The notes: a model not told the origin generated them from the sequence alone. A DNA stretch of 64,000 nt from KBS-83 sp051025295 (GCA_051025295.1 JBMGJV010000002.1), one strand, 5' to 3'. Shown: positions 1 to 8,816, counted from the first letter of the stretch. Made by a program: numbers and translations.

Positions 1-381
1 CCGCCCTGTGCTTTTGGAAGCACTCTTCTTAGCTGAGCTCTTCTTTGTCGAAACCTTCTTGCTCGTGGAACGGCCAGTGCTCTTCCGTGCGCCTGACCTT
101 TTCGCTGCAGACTTCTTCGCGCCGGTTTTCTTCGCAGTGGTCTTCTTCGTCGCACTCTTCTTCTTGGCAGCGGTGCGCCCTCCCAACTTCCTGCTCGCTG
201 CGCTGCCCGCAGGTGGTGGCGGCATTCTTGCGCCTTCCTTGCGCGCTTCGGACAGTGCAATCGCAATTGCCTGCTTCGGGTTCTTCACCTTGCGTCCGCT
301 ACCCGACTTCAGCTTCCCTTCCTTGAAGGCCTTCATTTCGCGTTCGACGGATTTGTGTGCCTTGGGACCGTACTTTGCCAT
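1..381 (-). CDS. DUF6496 small basic protein with histone-H1-like tail, 3' end off window
   Basis: The reading frame runs from an ATG at 381 to the left edge with no stop, giving at least 127 residues, so the C-terminus is missing. A GGAGG ribosome site lies just upstream of the ATG. Residues 1-55 match what I know of the DUF6496 family: a start MAKYGPKAHKSVEREMKAFK, then KLKSGSGRKV and KQAIAIALSEARKEG. From about residue 65 on the protein is a low-complexity Lys/Ala/Ser/Thr tail with AKK and TKK repeats, like eukaryotic histone H1 C-termini and bacterial H1-like proteins. DNA or nucleoid binding is inference from this composition. It lies downstream of purF on the same strand, but the 81-base gap and separate ribosome site suggest no functional link. 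Confidence 0.85.
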   Translation of the reverse strand, partial: MAKYGPKAHKSVEREMKAFKEGKLKSGSGRKVKNPKQAIAIALSEARKEGARMPPPPAGSAASRKLGGRTAAKKKSATKKTTAKKTGAKKSAAKRSGARKSTGRSTSKKVSTKKSSAKKSASKSTGR

Positions 382-462
382 AGCTGCCTCCGTTGTTTCT
401 CCCTCGTTGTTTTCAGAGGCGGAAACGGCGCAGCTGGTTGTGACAACAACGGCAGTGACAGT

Positions 463-1968
463 CTATGTCTGCGCGAGTGCCGGCAGGATTTCGTCCACGT
501 CCACCCACGCGGTTGGATAGTTCCCGGTGTAGCAGGCGACGCAGAACTTCGACTCGCCACCGCAAGCATCGAGCAGCCCATCCATCGAAAGATAGGCCAG
601 CGAATCGGCCTCGATGAACCGGCAGATCTCATCCACCGTTTGGTTCGCGGCGATCAGATCCTTCTTGCTTGGCGTATCCACTCCGTAGAAGCATGGCGAC
701 GTGGTGGGCGGACAGCTGATGCGCAGATGCACTTCCTTCGCTCCCGCAGCCCTCACCATGCGCACGATCTTGCGGCTGGTGGTGCCGCGAATGATCGAGT
801 CATCGATCAGGATGATCCGCTTGCCGGCGAGCAGATTACGCACGGGATTCAGCTTCAGCTTCACGCCGAAGTCGCGCACGCGCTGCTCCGGTTCGATGAA
901 GGTGCGGCCGACGTAATGATTGCGGATCAGGCCGAAGTTGAACGGAATGCCGGATTCAGCGGCGTAGCCGAGCGCAGCCGTCACGCCGGAGTCGGGTACC
1001 GGGACTACGAGGTCGGCGTCGACGCCTGACTCACGCGCCAGCGCGCGGCCCATCTTCTCGCGTGATTCCTGCACCCAGCGACCGTAGATCCGGCTATCCG
1101 GTCGCGCGAAGTAGACATGCTCGAAAATGCAGCTCGTCTGCTGCACGCCGGTCGCGTATTTGCGTGACGTGATCCCGTCGGCGGAGACCATGACCAACTC
1201 GCCGGGTTCGACATCGCGGATGTACTCCGCGCGCAGCAAGTCGAAGGCGCAAGTTTCGGATGCGAACACGATGGTGTCGGGCGCGCCACCTTCTCCGACA
1301 ATGCGGCCCATCGACAACGGCCGGAAGCCGCGCGGATCGCGTGCGGCGAAAATGCGATCGCGCGTCATCATCACGACGGAGAACGCTCCATCGACCTGTG
1401 AGAGTGAGTCGGCGATCGCATCGACCAGCGTCGTCGCCTCAGAGTGCGCGATAAGCTGCACGATGATCTCGGAGTCGGACGTGGTCTGGAAGTAAGCGCC
1501 CGCACGCTCAAGCCGTGTGCGGATCGTCCCCAGGTTCACCAGGTTGCCGTTGTGCGCAATCGCGATCAGGCCCTTGGTCGAATCCACGCGAATGGGCTGC
1601 GCATTCAGCAGTGCTGAGTCGCCAGTCGTCGAGTAACGCGTGTGCCCGATCGACAGATTCCCCGGCAGCTTCTGCAGCACTTCTTCCGTGAAGATGTCCG
1701 CAACCAGCCCCATGCCCTTGATGTTCGAAAGGTTCTGACCATCCGCTGTCGCGATGCCGGCCGACTCCTGCCCGCGATGCTGCAGCGCATACAGCATGAG
1801 ATAGACCTGCCGCGCGGCCTCGGGGTGCCGGTAGATGGCCGCGACACCGCACTCCTCATGCAGGGTATCGCCCAGGGTGTCCGCATCCTGCTCGTGCGCG
1901 GCCACACTGGGCATGGAAGGAAGCTCTTCCGGTACGCCAGGCACGCCCTGGTAGAGGCGATGCGTCAT
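463..1968 (-). CDS. purF: Amidophosphoribosyltransferase
   Basis: This enzyme makes 5-phosphoribosylamine from PRPP and glutamine, the first committed step of purine synthesis, in the cytoplasm. The 501-residue protein has a 39-residue leader before the conserved EECGVAAIYR, so Cys40 would be the N-terminal nucleophile after propeptide cleavage. The phosphoribosyltransferase PRPP loop IILIDDSIIRGTTS is intact. Cysteines in TSCIFEHVYFARPDS, SPCFYGVDTPS and KFCVACYTGNYP match the [4Fe-4S] ligand positions of the Bacillus-type enzyme as I recall them, so this is probably the cleaved, cluster-bearing class. The start ATG overlaps the purL stop as ATGA, which suggests translational coupling. Confidence 0.97.
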   Translation of the reverse strand: MTHRLYQGVPGVPEELPSMPSVAAHEQDADTLGDTLHEECGVAAIYRHPEAARQVYLMLYALQHRGQESAGIATADGQNLSNIKGMGLVADIFTEEVLQKLPGNLSIGHTRYSTTGDSALLNAQPIRVDSTKGLIAIAHNGNLVNLGTIRTRLERAGAYFQTTSDSEIIVQLIAHSEATTLVDAIADSLSQVDGAFSVVMMTRDRIFAARDPRGFRPLSMGRIVGEGGAPDTIVFASETCAFDLLRAEYIRDVEPGELVMVSADGITSRKYATGVQQTSCIFEHVYFARPDSRIYGRWVQESREKMGRALARESGVDADLVVPVPDSGVTAALGYAAESGIPFNFGLIRNHYVGRTFIEPEQRVRDFGVKLKLNPVRNLLAGKRIILIDDSIIRGTTSRKIVRMVRAAGAKEVHLRISCPPTTSPCFYGVDTPSKKDLIAANQTVDEICRFIEADSLAYLSMDGLLDACGGESKFCVACYTGNYPTAWVDVDEILPALAQT

Positions 1969-4298
1969 GCGGTCACCAGGTCGGCCGCGAGCGTGGCCTG
2001 CAGCGCGCCCGCCCAGCCCGTCTTCAGATCACGCGTCGTTGCCTCGATCAGGGTGTTGTCTCCCCTGCGGATGCGGAATGTGCCGTTCGTCACCGTGCCG
2101 ATCCGCCACACGCCCGGACTGCCCCCAGAGCAGATCTGCTCGATGCGCGACACCTCTTCCGGTGCACACGCAATGACCACCCGCGAGGCACTCTCGCCGA
2201 AGAGCGAGAGCACGGCCGGCTCAGCATCACTGGCCGAGAGCTGCACATCCACGCCGGTCCCGCAGGCAAAACAGCCCTCTGCGAGCGCAGCCGCCAACCC
2301 ACCGTCCGAGATGTCGCGCGCCGCATGAATCAGTCCAGCCTTCGCGAGCGCGATCAGCCGCTGTTGTAGCTCGGCCTCGACCGCGAGGTCGAGCGCCGGT
2401 GGGGTTCCCCACGTTTGCCCAAGCACCACACGCGCGTATTCGGACGAGCCGAAGGAGCGCGATGCATCCGGCTCTGCTCCCGCGCTGAAGAGCAGAAGCA
2501 CATCGCCCGGATGCGCGAAGTTCGCCGGAACCGCATTGTCGATCTCATCCAGAATGCCGACTACGCCAAGAACCGGTGTCGGATAAATCCCTTCGCCGCG
2601 GGTCTCGTTGTACAGCGAGACGTTGCCGCCTGTGATGGGCGTCCCGAGCGCGGTGCACGCTTCGGCGATACCGTCGATCGCTGCCGAGAGCTGCGCCATG
2701 ATCTCTGGCTTTTCCGGATTGCCGAAGTTCAGGCAATTCGTCGCAGCTACGGGAAGAGCCCCCGTGCAGGCTACCTTACGGGCAGCCTCCGCTACGGCGA
2801 GCTTCGCACCCTGCTTTGGATCGAGATAGCACCAGCGACCATTCCCGTCGAGCGCCATCGCGAGTCCGCGTTGCGTGCCCTTCACGCGCATCACGCCGCC
2901 TTCGCTCCCGGGGCCCTGCACGGTGTTGGTCTGCACCATGGAGTCGTACTGCTCAAATACCCAGCGCTTCGAGCACATATTGGCGGAGGCCAGCAGTGTC
3001 TTCAAGTCCGCGGTGTAATCACGCGGCGTCTCGATCTGTGCAAGCACGTCCGCCGGCGCATCGCGTGGCAGCGGCGCCTTCCAGGTGCCGACCGGCCGGT
3101 GATACACCGGCGCATCGTCCGTAAGCGACTGGTTCGGAATATCCGCCACGATCTCGCCGTGGTGCCGGATGCGCATCTGCGAGTCGGCGATCACTTCTCC
3201 GACGATCACCCCATCGAGGCCCCACTTTTCGAAGACGCGGAGCACTTCCTCTTCGCGACCCTTCTCCGCCACCAGCAGCATGCGCTCCTGCGACTCGGAC
3301 AGCATGATCTCGTAGCTGTTCATGCCGGTTTCGCGCTGCGGCACGTGATCGAGCTCGACATCGAGCCCCACGCCACCACGCGCGCCCATCTCGCATGTGG
3401 AGCAGGTCAGCCCCGCGGCGCCCATATCCTGAATGCCGACCACTGCACCCGTGTGCATCGCCTCGATGCAGGCCTCGAGCAGCAGCTTCTCCATGAACGG
3501 ATCGCCGACCTGAACGTTCGGCCGCTTCTGCTCGGAGCCTTCCTTGAACTCCTCGCTCGCCATGGTGGCGCCGTGAATGCCATCCCGGCCCGTCTTCGCG
3601 CCGACGTAGATCACGGGATTGCCAACGCCAGTCGCTTTTGCGTAGAAGATCTCGTCCTTGCGCACCAGGCCCAGCGCGAACGCATTCACCAGCGGATTGC
3701 CTGAGTAGCAGGGTTCAAAGCGCGTCTCCCCGCCCAGGTTCGGCACGCCGAAGCAGTTGCCGTAGTGCGCCACGCCGGCGACAACGCCTTCCACGATCTG
3801 GTGGTTGCGTCGCACGAGCGAAGAGTCACGCTCACCCTCAGTCTGGGCCAGCGGGCCGAAGCGCAGCGAATCCATCACCGCAAGTGGTCGCGCGCCCATC
3901 GTGAAAATGTCGCGCAGGATGCCGCCGACGCCGGTGGTCGCGCCCTGGAACGGCTCGATGTAGCTGGGGTGATTGTGCGATTCGATCTTGAACGCGCATG
4001 CCCAGCCATCGCCGATATCGATGATGCCGGCGTTCTCACCCGGGCCCTGCACGACGGATCCGGGACCGCTGGTGCGCTCGCCGCGCGTGGGCAGCCGGCG
4101 CAAGTGAACGCGCGACGACTTGTAGGAGCAGTGTTCGCTCCACATTACGCTGTAAATACCCAGTTCAGTCAGGGATGGAGTGCGACCGAGCGCCTGCTCG
4201 ATGCGCGCATATTCTTCGGCTGTCAGACTGTGCTGCTTCAGTAGCTCGGGGGAAATGCTGGCCGGCGCGGGCACCGCAGGGAGCGTCCTGGTTGTCAT
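1965..4298 (-). CDS. purL: Phosphoribosylformylglycinamidine synthase, small PurL subunit
   Basis: PurL converts FGAR to FGAM using ATP and ammonia. At 777 residues this is the short form that lacks the glutaminase domain, so it should work with separate PurS and PurQ, which are not in this window. The N-terminal YSVMWSEHCSYKSSR and the nucleotide-binding ESHNHPSYIEPFQGA and GVGGILRD blocks are present, as is the second half with NCLNFGNPEKPE and GGNVSLYNE. The frame stays open to a TTG at 4343, but the ATG at 4298 matches the family N-terminus better. No strong ribosome site is visible at either. It overlaps purF by four bases. Confidence 0.96.
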   Translation of the reverse strand: MTTRTLPAVPAPASISPELLKQHSLTAEEYARIEQALGRTPSLTELGIYSVMWSEHCSYKSSRVHLRRLPTRGERTSGPGSVVQGPGENAGIIDIGDGWACAFKIESHNHPSYIEPFQGATTGVGGILRDIFTMGARPLAVMDSLRFGPLAQTEGERDSSLVRRNHQIVEGVVAGVAHYGNCFGVPNLGGETRFEPCYSGNPLVNAFALGLVRKDEIFYAKATGVGNPVIYVGAKTGRDGIHGATMASEEFKEGSEQKRPNVQVGDPFMEKLLLEACIEAMHTGAVVGIQDMGAAGLTCSTCEMGARGGVGLDVELDHVPQRETGMNSYEIMLSESQERMLLVAEKGREEEVLRVFEKWGLDGVIVGEVIADSQMRIRHHGEIVADIPNQSLTDDAPVYHRPVGTWKAPLPRDAPADVLAQIETPRDYTADLKTLLASANMCSKRWVFEQYDSMVQTNTVQGPGSEGGVMRVKGTQRGLAMALDGNGRWCYLDPKQGAKLAVAEAARKVACTGALPVAATNCLNFGNPEKPEIMAQLSAAIDGIAEACTALGTPITGGNVSLYNETRGEGIYPTPVLGVVGILDEIDNAVPANFAHPGDVLLLFSAGAEPDASRSFGSSEYARVVLGQTWGTPPALDLAVEAELQQRLIALAKAGLIHAARDISDGGLAAALAEGCFACGTGVDVQLSASDAEPAVLSLFGESASRVVIACAPEEVSRIEQICSGGSPGVWRIGTVTNGTFRIRRGDNTLIEATTRDLKTGWAGALQATLAADLVTA

Positions 4299-4339
4299 GG
4301 CGTACCTATATTGTCGCACGGTGAACGGTGCGTCAGGGT

Positions 4340-5275
4340 TCAACTGGCGACCGCACCCGCTACCGCCCGAATGTGATCCGGCGTGGTCCGGCAGCAGCCG
4401 CCGATCCAGTCCGCGCCTGCAGCACGCCAGGCCGCTGCCAGGGAGCCAAATCCGCCAGGATCGGAGCGCCCGGACCAGCTCCGTGTCTCACCCACCCAGG
4501 TCTCACCGGAGTTGGGGTAGACCGCAATGCGCTGTTGCGAGATCCCGCGAATGCGGCGGATCAACGGCTCAACGAACCGCGGCGCCGTGCAGTTGATCCC
4601 GATGGCAAGCACCTGCGTGAGATCGCGCACGAGCATCGCGCATTCCTCGATCGTTTCCCCATGGCCGGTGTGCCCCTCATCCTGGCAGGTGAAGCTGAGA
4701 TAGGCGGCGAGCTCCGGGAATCCGGCGAGTGCCTCGACGATTGCCCTCGCCTCGTCGAGCGAAGGCAATGTCTCGAAAGCAAGGAAATCAGCCTGGGTGT
4801 ACGACATCGCCGCAATCCTCTCCCGGTGAAAGGCGATCAGGTCGGCATGGCTGATGTCGTATTCGCCATGGAACTCCGCGCCATTGTGCAGCGCGGCTCC
4901 GTAAGCGCCGAGCGAACCGGCGATCCAGATCCTCCGCGGCTTGCGACCGGTGGCGCGCTCGGCCGCGTGATACTGATGCCGCGCCTCGACCGCGAGGTCG
5001 ACACTCTTCCTGATTGCGGCTGCGGCGTCTCCCGCGGGCAGTCCCAGTTCGCGATAGCCGAGCGTGGAGACCTGATAGCTCGATGTCAGGATGCAATCAG
5101 CACCCGCGTCCAGGTAGCTGCGGTGGACCGCGACAATCTTCTCCGGCTGCGTGCGAAGCACCTCGCCCGACCACAGGGGGCTCGAAAGATCGCAGCCGGC
5201 CCGCTCGAGTTCAGTCGCGAGGCCGCCATCGAGCACACACAATCCGGTCAGGTCGAGCTGTTCGCGCGGAGTCAT
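4340..5275 (-). CDS. mmuM: Homocysteine S-methyltransferase
   Basis: The 311-residue protein is a single homocysteine-methyltransferase TIM barrel that would methylate homocysteine from S-methylmethionine or S-adenosylmethionine, in methionine salvage. The barrel opens with VLDGGLATELERAG. The three Zn/thiol-binding cysteines are visible in AIGINCTAP (about residue 220) and in the C-terminal GGCCRTTPDHIRA. It has no cobalamin or folate domain, so it is not MetH. Its stop lies 41 bases before the purL ATG on the same strand, so co-transcription with purL-purF is possible, though no pathway link is known. A betaine-type methyltransferase is less likely at this length. Confidence 0.9.
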   Translation of the reverse strand: MTPREQLDLTGLCVLDGGLATELERAGCDLSSPLWSGEVLRTQPEKIVAVHRSYLDAGADCILTSSYQVSTLGYRELGLPAGDAAAAIRKSVDLAVEARHQYHAAERATGRKPRRIWIAGSLGAYGAALHNGAEFHGEYDISHADLIAFHRERIAAMSYTQADFLAFETLPSLDEARAIVEALAGFPELAAYLSFTCQDEGHTGHGETIEECAMLVRDLTQVLAIGINCTAPRFVEPLIRRIRGISQQRIAVYPNSGETWVGETRSWSGRSDPGGFGSLAAAWRAAGADWIGGCCRTTPDHIRAVAGAVAS

Positions 5276-5425
5276 GAAGGATCTCTATTCGTCCAGCGCG
5301 GAGCTGGCAAGCTGGAACGGCGCGTCCGGACGCATCTGCTACACTCTTCCAAGTGCGTCCGCGTTGTGCGGCCGTCCCCACCAGGAGGATGGCTTCGGGC
5401 GTTTCCAACCCAAGCAGTCGGTCAT

Positions 5426-5502
5426 CGGGGAGTGGCTCAGCCTGGTAGAGCACCTGGTTCGGGACCAGGGGGTCGGAGGTTCGAATCCTCTCTCCCCGAC
5501 CA
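5426..5502 (+). tRNA. tRNA-Pro (anticodon CGG)
   Basis: The 77-base gene folds as a cloverleaf. The acceptor stem is CGGGGAG with CTCCCCG, followed by an A and an encoded CCA. The D stem is GCTC/GAGC. The anticodon stem is CCTGG/CCAGG around the loop TTCGGGA, giving anticodon CGG. The T arm is GGAGG-TTCGAAT-CCTCT. It stands alone between divergent mmuM and a small secreted protein. A weak AGGC/GCCT stem followed by five T's near 5559-5576 could be its terminator. Confidence 0.96.
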
Positions 5503-5653
5503 TCTGCAGACGCCATTCTGGCGCAAATTCCGCGACTTACAACGAGATATTTCTTTCTAGGCAACCTCGCCTTTTTGCTGTTTGACCAGCAGGGTCGCAG
5601 CTTAGGCATCTTATCGTTTGCGCAGGCACTTTGAGCCTGCGACCGGAGGACCG

Positions 5654-5995
5654 ATGAAACATATCTGGAAACGTGTCGCCTTCATGACGAGCCTGGCCAT
5701 GCCCGCGCTCATTGTTGCCCCTGTTCTGACCACGCCCGCCATCGCCCAGGAACATCACGACGACGATGACCGTGCACGCGATCGCGCGCAAAATCAGAAC
5801 AACCCGTACTACAACAACTCTTACTATCAGACGGGCAATCGCGAGGGCTACCAGGATTACCAGCGCAAGGAACGGCGCAAAGAGCACCACCATAAGTACC
5901 GCGGGGACGACGATCGCCGTGCTCATGATCGCGGCTACGAGGAGGGCTGGCAGGGACGCCAGTACCGGCCCGACAACGACCATGATCGCCACTAG
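5654..5995 (+). CDS. Small secreted His/Asp-rich protein of unknown function
   Basis: The 113-residue protein starts at an ATG preceded by GGAGG at good spacing; the frame is open further upstream but without such a site. Residues 1-32 form a Sec signal peptide ending in ATPAIAQ-like sequence (TTPAIAQ). The mature part is very hydrophilic: it begins EHHDDDDRARDRAQNQ, has Asn/Tyr repeats, then KEHHHKYRGDDDRRAHDRG and ends DNDHDRH. The His and Asp clusters suggest metal binding or a disordered surface protein, but that is inference only. I do not recognise a named family. A strong terminator follows at 6043-6088, so it is probably a single-gene transcript. Confidence 0.7.
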   Translation: MKHIWKRVAFMTSLAMPALIVAPVLTTPAIAQEHHDDDDRARDRAQNQNNPYYNNSYYQTGNREGYQDYQRKERRKEHHHKYRGDDDRRAHDRGYEEGWQGRQYRPDNDHDRH

Positions 5996-6042
5996 GCCAT
6001 AGAGGCCTGCCGTCTGAACGCCGCCGACGAGGTCACGAATAG

Positions 6043-6088
6043 CAGCGGGCATAACGGAGGCACACTCCTGGCGTGCCCGCTGGTTTTT
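6043..6088 (+). terminator. Rho-independent terminator after the small secreted protein
   Basis: A 9-bp perfect stem (6043-6051 with 6074-6082) encloses a loop that contains a smaller GGAG/CTCC stem. It is followed directly by GTTTTT. It serves the plus-strand gene ending at 5995, and its T tract touches the stop codon of the convergent DUF1348 gene. Confidence 0.8.
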
Positions 6089-6498
6089 CAGCGAAGGTGT
6101 CGCTCGCTTTCAGCGATCGGCATGTCATTGATGCTGGCATCGCGCCGCTGCATCAGGCCGCTCTCGGCGAACTCCCAGAGTTCCACGCCATAACTGCGAA
6201 ACCAGTTGCCGGCGTCGTCGTGCCACTCGTATTCGAAGCGCACCGCCATCCGATTATTGCGGAATCCCCAAAGCTCCTTCTTCAACCGATAGTCCAGCTC
6301 GCGATTCCATTTTCGTCGCAGGAACTCCACGATCTGCTGGTGGCCCTGCAGGAACTCTGTGCGATTCCGCCACTCGGAGTCCTCTGTATAGGCGAGCGCT
6401 ACTCGATCGGGATCGCGCGTATTCCAGAGATCTTCGGCGACCTGCACCTTAGCTGCTGCGGACTCGGGCGTAAACGGCGGCTTAATGATCTCGGGCAT
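6088..6498 (-). CDS. DUF1348 / NTF2-like (SnoaL-fold) protein
   Basis: The 136-residue protein begins MPEIIKPPFTPESAAAKVQV at an ATG preceded by GGAGGAG. The rest reads as the DUF1348 family within the NTF2-like fold: VAEDLWNTRDPDRVALAYT, then RNRTEFLQGHQQIVEFLRRKW and FEYEWHDDAGNWFRSYGVE. Proteins of this family are small cytoplasmic alpha+beta cone-fold dimers of unknown activity. The longer open frame up to 7017 runs antisense to the response regulator and is not credible. It faces the two-component operon across a 144-base divergent gap that holds an inverted repeat. Confidence 0.85.
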   Translation of the reverse strand: MPEIIKPPFTPESAAAKVQVAEDLWNTRDPDRVALAYTEDSEWRNRTEFLQGHQQIVEFLRRKWNRELDYRLKKELWGFRNNRMAVRFEYEWHDDAGNWFRSYGVELWEFAESGLMQRRDASINDMPIAESERHLR

Positions 6499-6558
6499 CA
6501 CTCCTCCAGTAGTTGCGGCGTGCGGAGAAATTCCATTATCCGGCAAATTCATTCGTAA

Positions 6559-6580
6559 GCGGAGATTGCTACATCTCCGC
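6559..6580. promoter_or_regulatory. Perfect 8-bp inverted repeat in divergent promoter region
   Basis: GCGGAGAT and ATCTCCGC flank a six-base spacer TGCTAC. The site lies between the DUF1348 gene and the response-regulator gene, 63 bases before the latter's start, where an operator would be expected. No regulator is assigned; OmpR-family proteins usually bind direct repeats, so autoregulation is not assured. Confidence 0.4.
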
Positions 6581-6642
6581 GACGGAATCATCGGGTGACC
6601 GTCTTCACGCTGGCTTAACATGAGCCGGGGGAGCATTGGTTC

Positions 6643-7347
6643 ATGCGCGTTCTCGTCGTTGAAGACGAACAGCGGCTGGCGGAAAACCTGGCGGCTGCCC
6701 TGCGTGAGGGGCCCGGCTTTGCTGTGGACTGCGCGGACGATGGCGAACTGGGGCTTCAATTGGCCGAACAGCGCTGTTACGACCTGCTGATCCTGGACTT
6801 GATGCTGCCCAAGCTCGACGGCCTCACTTTGTTGCGCCGGCTGCGCGCTGCGGAAGATGCAACGCCGGTGCTCATTCTGACTGCAAAGGAAGGGAAGGGC
6901 TCGACCGTCGAGCTGCTGAACGCGGGCGCGGACGACTACCTGAGCAAACCCTTCGACCTGGGTGAGCTGATCGCGCGCACCAAGGTCCTGATCCGCCGCG
7001 GCAAGGGAGCTGCACATCCCGTTCTGGCGGTGGCTGGCCTAGAGGTCAACACGCTCGAGCAGACCGTCCGACGGTCTGGCCGGCTGATCGATCTGTCACC
7101 GACAGAGTATCGTATTCTCGAGTACATGGTGCATCGCCCGCGCGCGGTCGTGTCGAAACGCGAACTGCTCGAGCATCTATACGACTACAACTGGGAGCAC
7201 CACTCCAACGTGATAGAAGCCCACATTTCGAACCTGCGCCGCAAGCTCACCACCACCGGCCGCGATGGTGAGCCGCTGCCCCCAGTGCTCGAAACGCTGC
7301 GTGGTCGTGGGTACAGGCTTGCAGCGGAGCCCGGAGTTGAGGCGTGA
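6643..7347 (+). CDS. OmpR/PhoB-family response regulator
   Basis: The 234-residue protein has an N-terminal receiver domain (residues 1-115) and a C-terminal winged-helix DNA-binding domain (about 130-230). Phospho-acceptor Asp52 lies in LLILDLMLP, with acidic residues in VVEDE, the switch Thr in LILTAKE and the conserved Lys in LSKPFD. The effector domain shows LSPTEYRILEYMVHRPR and HISNLRRKL. A GGGGGAG ribosome site precedes the ATG. It overlaps the sensor kinase by GTGA, forming a classic two-component operon. The stimulus cannot be read from the sequence; EnvZ/QseB-like or heavy-metal systems are similar in layout. Confidence 0.95.
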   Translation: MRVLVVEDEQRLAENLAAALREGPGFAVDCADDGELGLQLAEQRCYDLLILDLMLPKLDGLTLLRRLRAAEDATPVLILTAKEGKGSTVELLNAGADDYLSKPFDLGELIARTKVLIRRGKGAAHPVLAVAGLEVNTLEQTVRRSGRLIDLSPTEYRILEYMVHRPRAVVSKRELLEHLYDYNWEHHSNVIEAHISNLRRKLTTTGRDGEPLPPVLETLRGRGYRLAAEPGVEA

Positions 7348-8816
7348 CTCGCACCCCAGCGCTCCGCTCCATCTCGCGCCGGCTGATTGTCTCCGTGCTG
7401 CTCGCCGAGTTGATCTTTGCTTTGGCGATGACGCTGCTCGCCATCGGCTATGAGCGCCATGAGCACTTCCACGCGCTCGGGATCGCGCTGATGGGCCGCA
7501 CGGATTCGCTGCTCGGCGCGGTCCAGGACGCCGAAGATCCGGGCGACCACGTCATGCTGGATCGCACCGGCTTGCAACTGCCCCCTGAAGACATCTATGA
7601 AGTGCGCGACTCCGATGGACATCTACTCGGGCGCTCGCCAAACTGGTCGGGGCCAGGCAGCAACGCAGCAGAGTGGAGTGGCGACGGCTTCTACAACACC
7701 CGGATCAACGATCACGGCTACCGCATCCTGGTGCGCCATGGTTTGCGCGTGGTCGATCCTGGCCATAGCGACGGCGGCACGCCACGCCACGTCGTCATCT
7801 ACTACGGTGCGCGCGTTGGTCCCGTGTGGCACGCCATCCGGCAGGCTGTCCTCTTCTTCTCACTCTCCAATCTTGCCCTGCTGGTCGGCACCGGGTGGCT
7901 GATGATGTGGCTGCTGCAGCGAGGTCTCGCACCACTCCGCGAGCTCGCCGCCAGGGCAGAGACCATCTCGATGCACCGCGCCAGCTTTCAGCCCCCGCAA
8001 GCGGCTCTTCGCACGCGAGAGTTGGCTCCGCTCGCGATCGCATTGGCAGCAGCAGTGGAGCGGCTGCAGGCCTCCTACGCCTTGCAGCAGCGCTTCACCG
8101 GCGATGCCGCGCATGAGTTGAAGACGGCGGTCGCGGTCGTGAAGTCTTCGCTGCAACTACTTAATCTGCGGCCACGCACGGCAGAAGAGTACCGCTCCGG
8201 CCTTGAGGTCACTCTGGAAGACTGCCAGCGTATGGAGGACATCGTGTTGCGCATGCTGCTGCTGGCGAGAGCAGAATCCGCCGCAGCTGATGACACGCTT
8301 TCCGCGTCAGCCGACCTGACTGCGTGCGCCGAGGCGACTGTGCGCCAGTTCCAGGCCTTCGCAACCGTGCGCAATGTGGCGCTGGTGTTTACCTCAGCCG
8401 GTGCCGCCTCCGTTCCGATCACGGCAGAGGAAGGGGCGTTGCTGTGCTCCAACCTCATCCTCAACGCTCTGCAACACAGCGCCGTTGGCACGGAGGTTCG
8501 CGTCCGTATCGAACCATCGTCCCGCTCCATTGTCTTGCTGGTCGAAGATCACGGAGATGGCATCACTCCGGAGTTGCTGCCGCATGTCTTCGAGCGCTTC
8601 TCGCGTGGTGATCCCTCGCGCAGTCGCCATACGGGCGGCACCGGACTCGGGCTCGCCATCTGTAAAGCGATTGTCGACCGCGCCGGCGGCACCATCCGCC
8701 TACAAAGCGTGCTGAATCAGGGCACCATCGCACGCGTGCAACTGCCCTGCGCACCTATGGCCAACGCCCCGATGCAAACGACTCCGCTGGAGCTTGAGAA
8801 GGTCCCTTCAGCTTGA
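7344..8816 (+). CDS. Sensor histidine kinase (HisKA/HATPase)
   Basis: The 490-residue inner-membrane kinase starts at GTG inside the response-regulator stop. A transmembrane helix near residues 14-35 and another near 165-190 bracket a periplasmic sensor domain of about 130 residues with no family I recognise. The H-box GDAAHELKTAVAVVKSSLQL puts the phosphorylated His at residue 257. The ATP-binding domain has the N-box CSNLILNALQHSA, then VEDHGDGITPE, VFERFSRGD and TGGTGLGLAICKAIV. It should phosphorylate Asp52 of the neighbouring regulator. Confidence 0.95.
   Translation: MTRTPALRSISRRLIVSVLLAELIFALAMTLLAIGYERHEHFHALGIALMGRTDSLLGAVQDAEDPGDHVMLDRTGLQLPPEDIYEVRDSDGHLLGRSPNWSGPGSNAAEWSGDGFYNTRINDHGYRILVRHGLRVVDPGHSDGGTPRHVVIYYGARVGPVWHAIRQAVLFFSLSNLALLVGTGWLMMWLLQRGLAPLRELAARAETISMHRASFQPPQAALRTRELAPLAIALAAAVERLQASYALQQRFTGDAAHELKTAVAVVKSSLQLLNLRPRTAEEYRSGLEVTLEDCQRMEDIVLRMLLLARAESAAADDTLSASADLTACAEATVRQFQAFATVRNVALVFTSAGAASVPITAEEGALLCSNLILNALQHSAVGTEVRVRIEPSSRSIVLLVEDHGDGITPELLPHVFERFSRGDPSRSRHTGGTGLGLAICKAIVDRAGGTIRLQSVLNQGTIARVQLPCAPMANAPMQTTPLELEKVPSA

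Noticed and set aside
8..520. 170-aa plus-strand frame with Leu/Phe repeats
   Set aside because: It is the antisense image of the Lys-rich DUF6496 gene (minus strand), which has a ribosome site and family sequence.
5537..6052. 171-aa minus-strand frame with Val/Ile-rich membrane-like sequence
   Set aside because: Antisense to the His/Asp-rich secreted protein (GAC/CAC codons read as Val/Ile); no ribosome site and the plus-strand gene has signal peptide and GGAGG.
6499..7017. Upstream extension of the DUF1348 frame
   Set aside because: Lies antisense to the response regulator; the ATG at 6498 has GGAGGAG and begins the family sequence.
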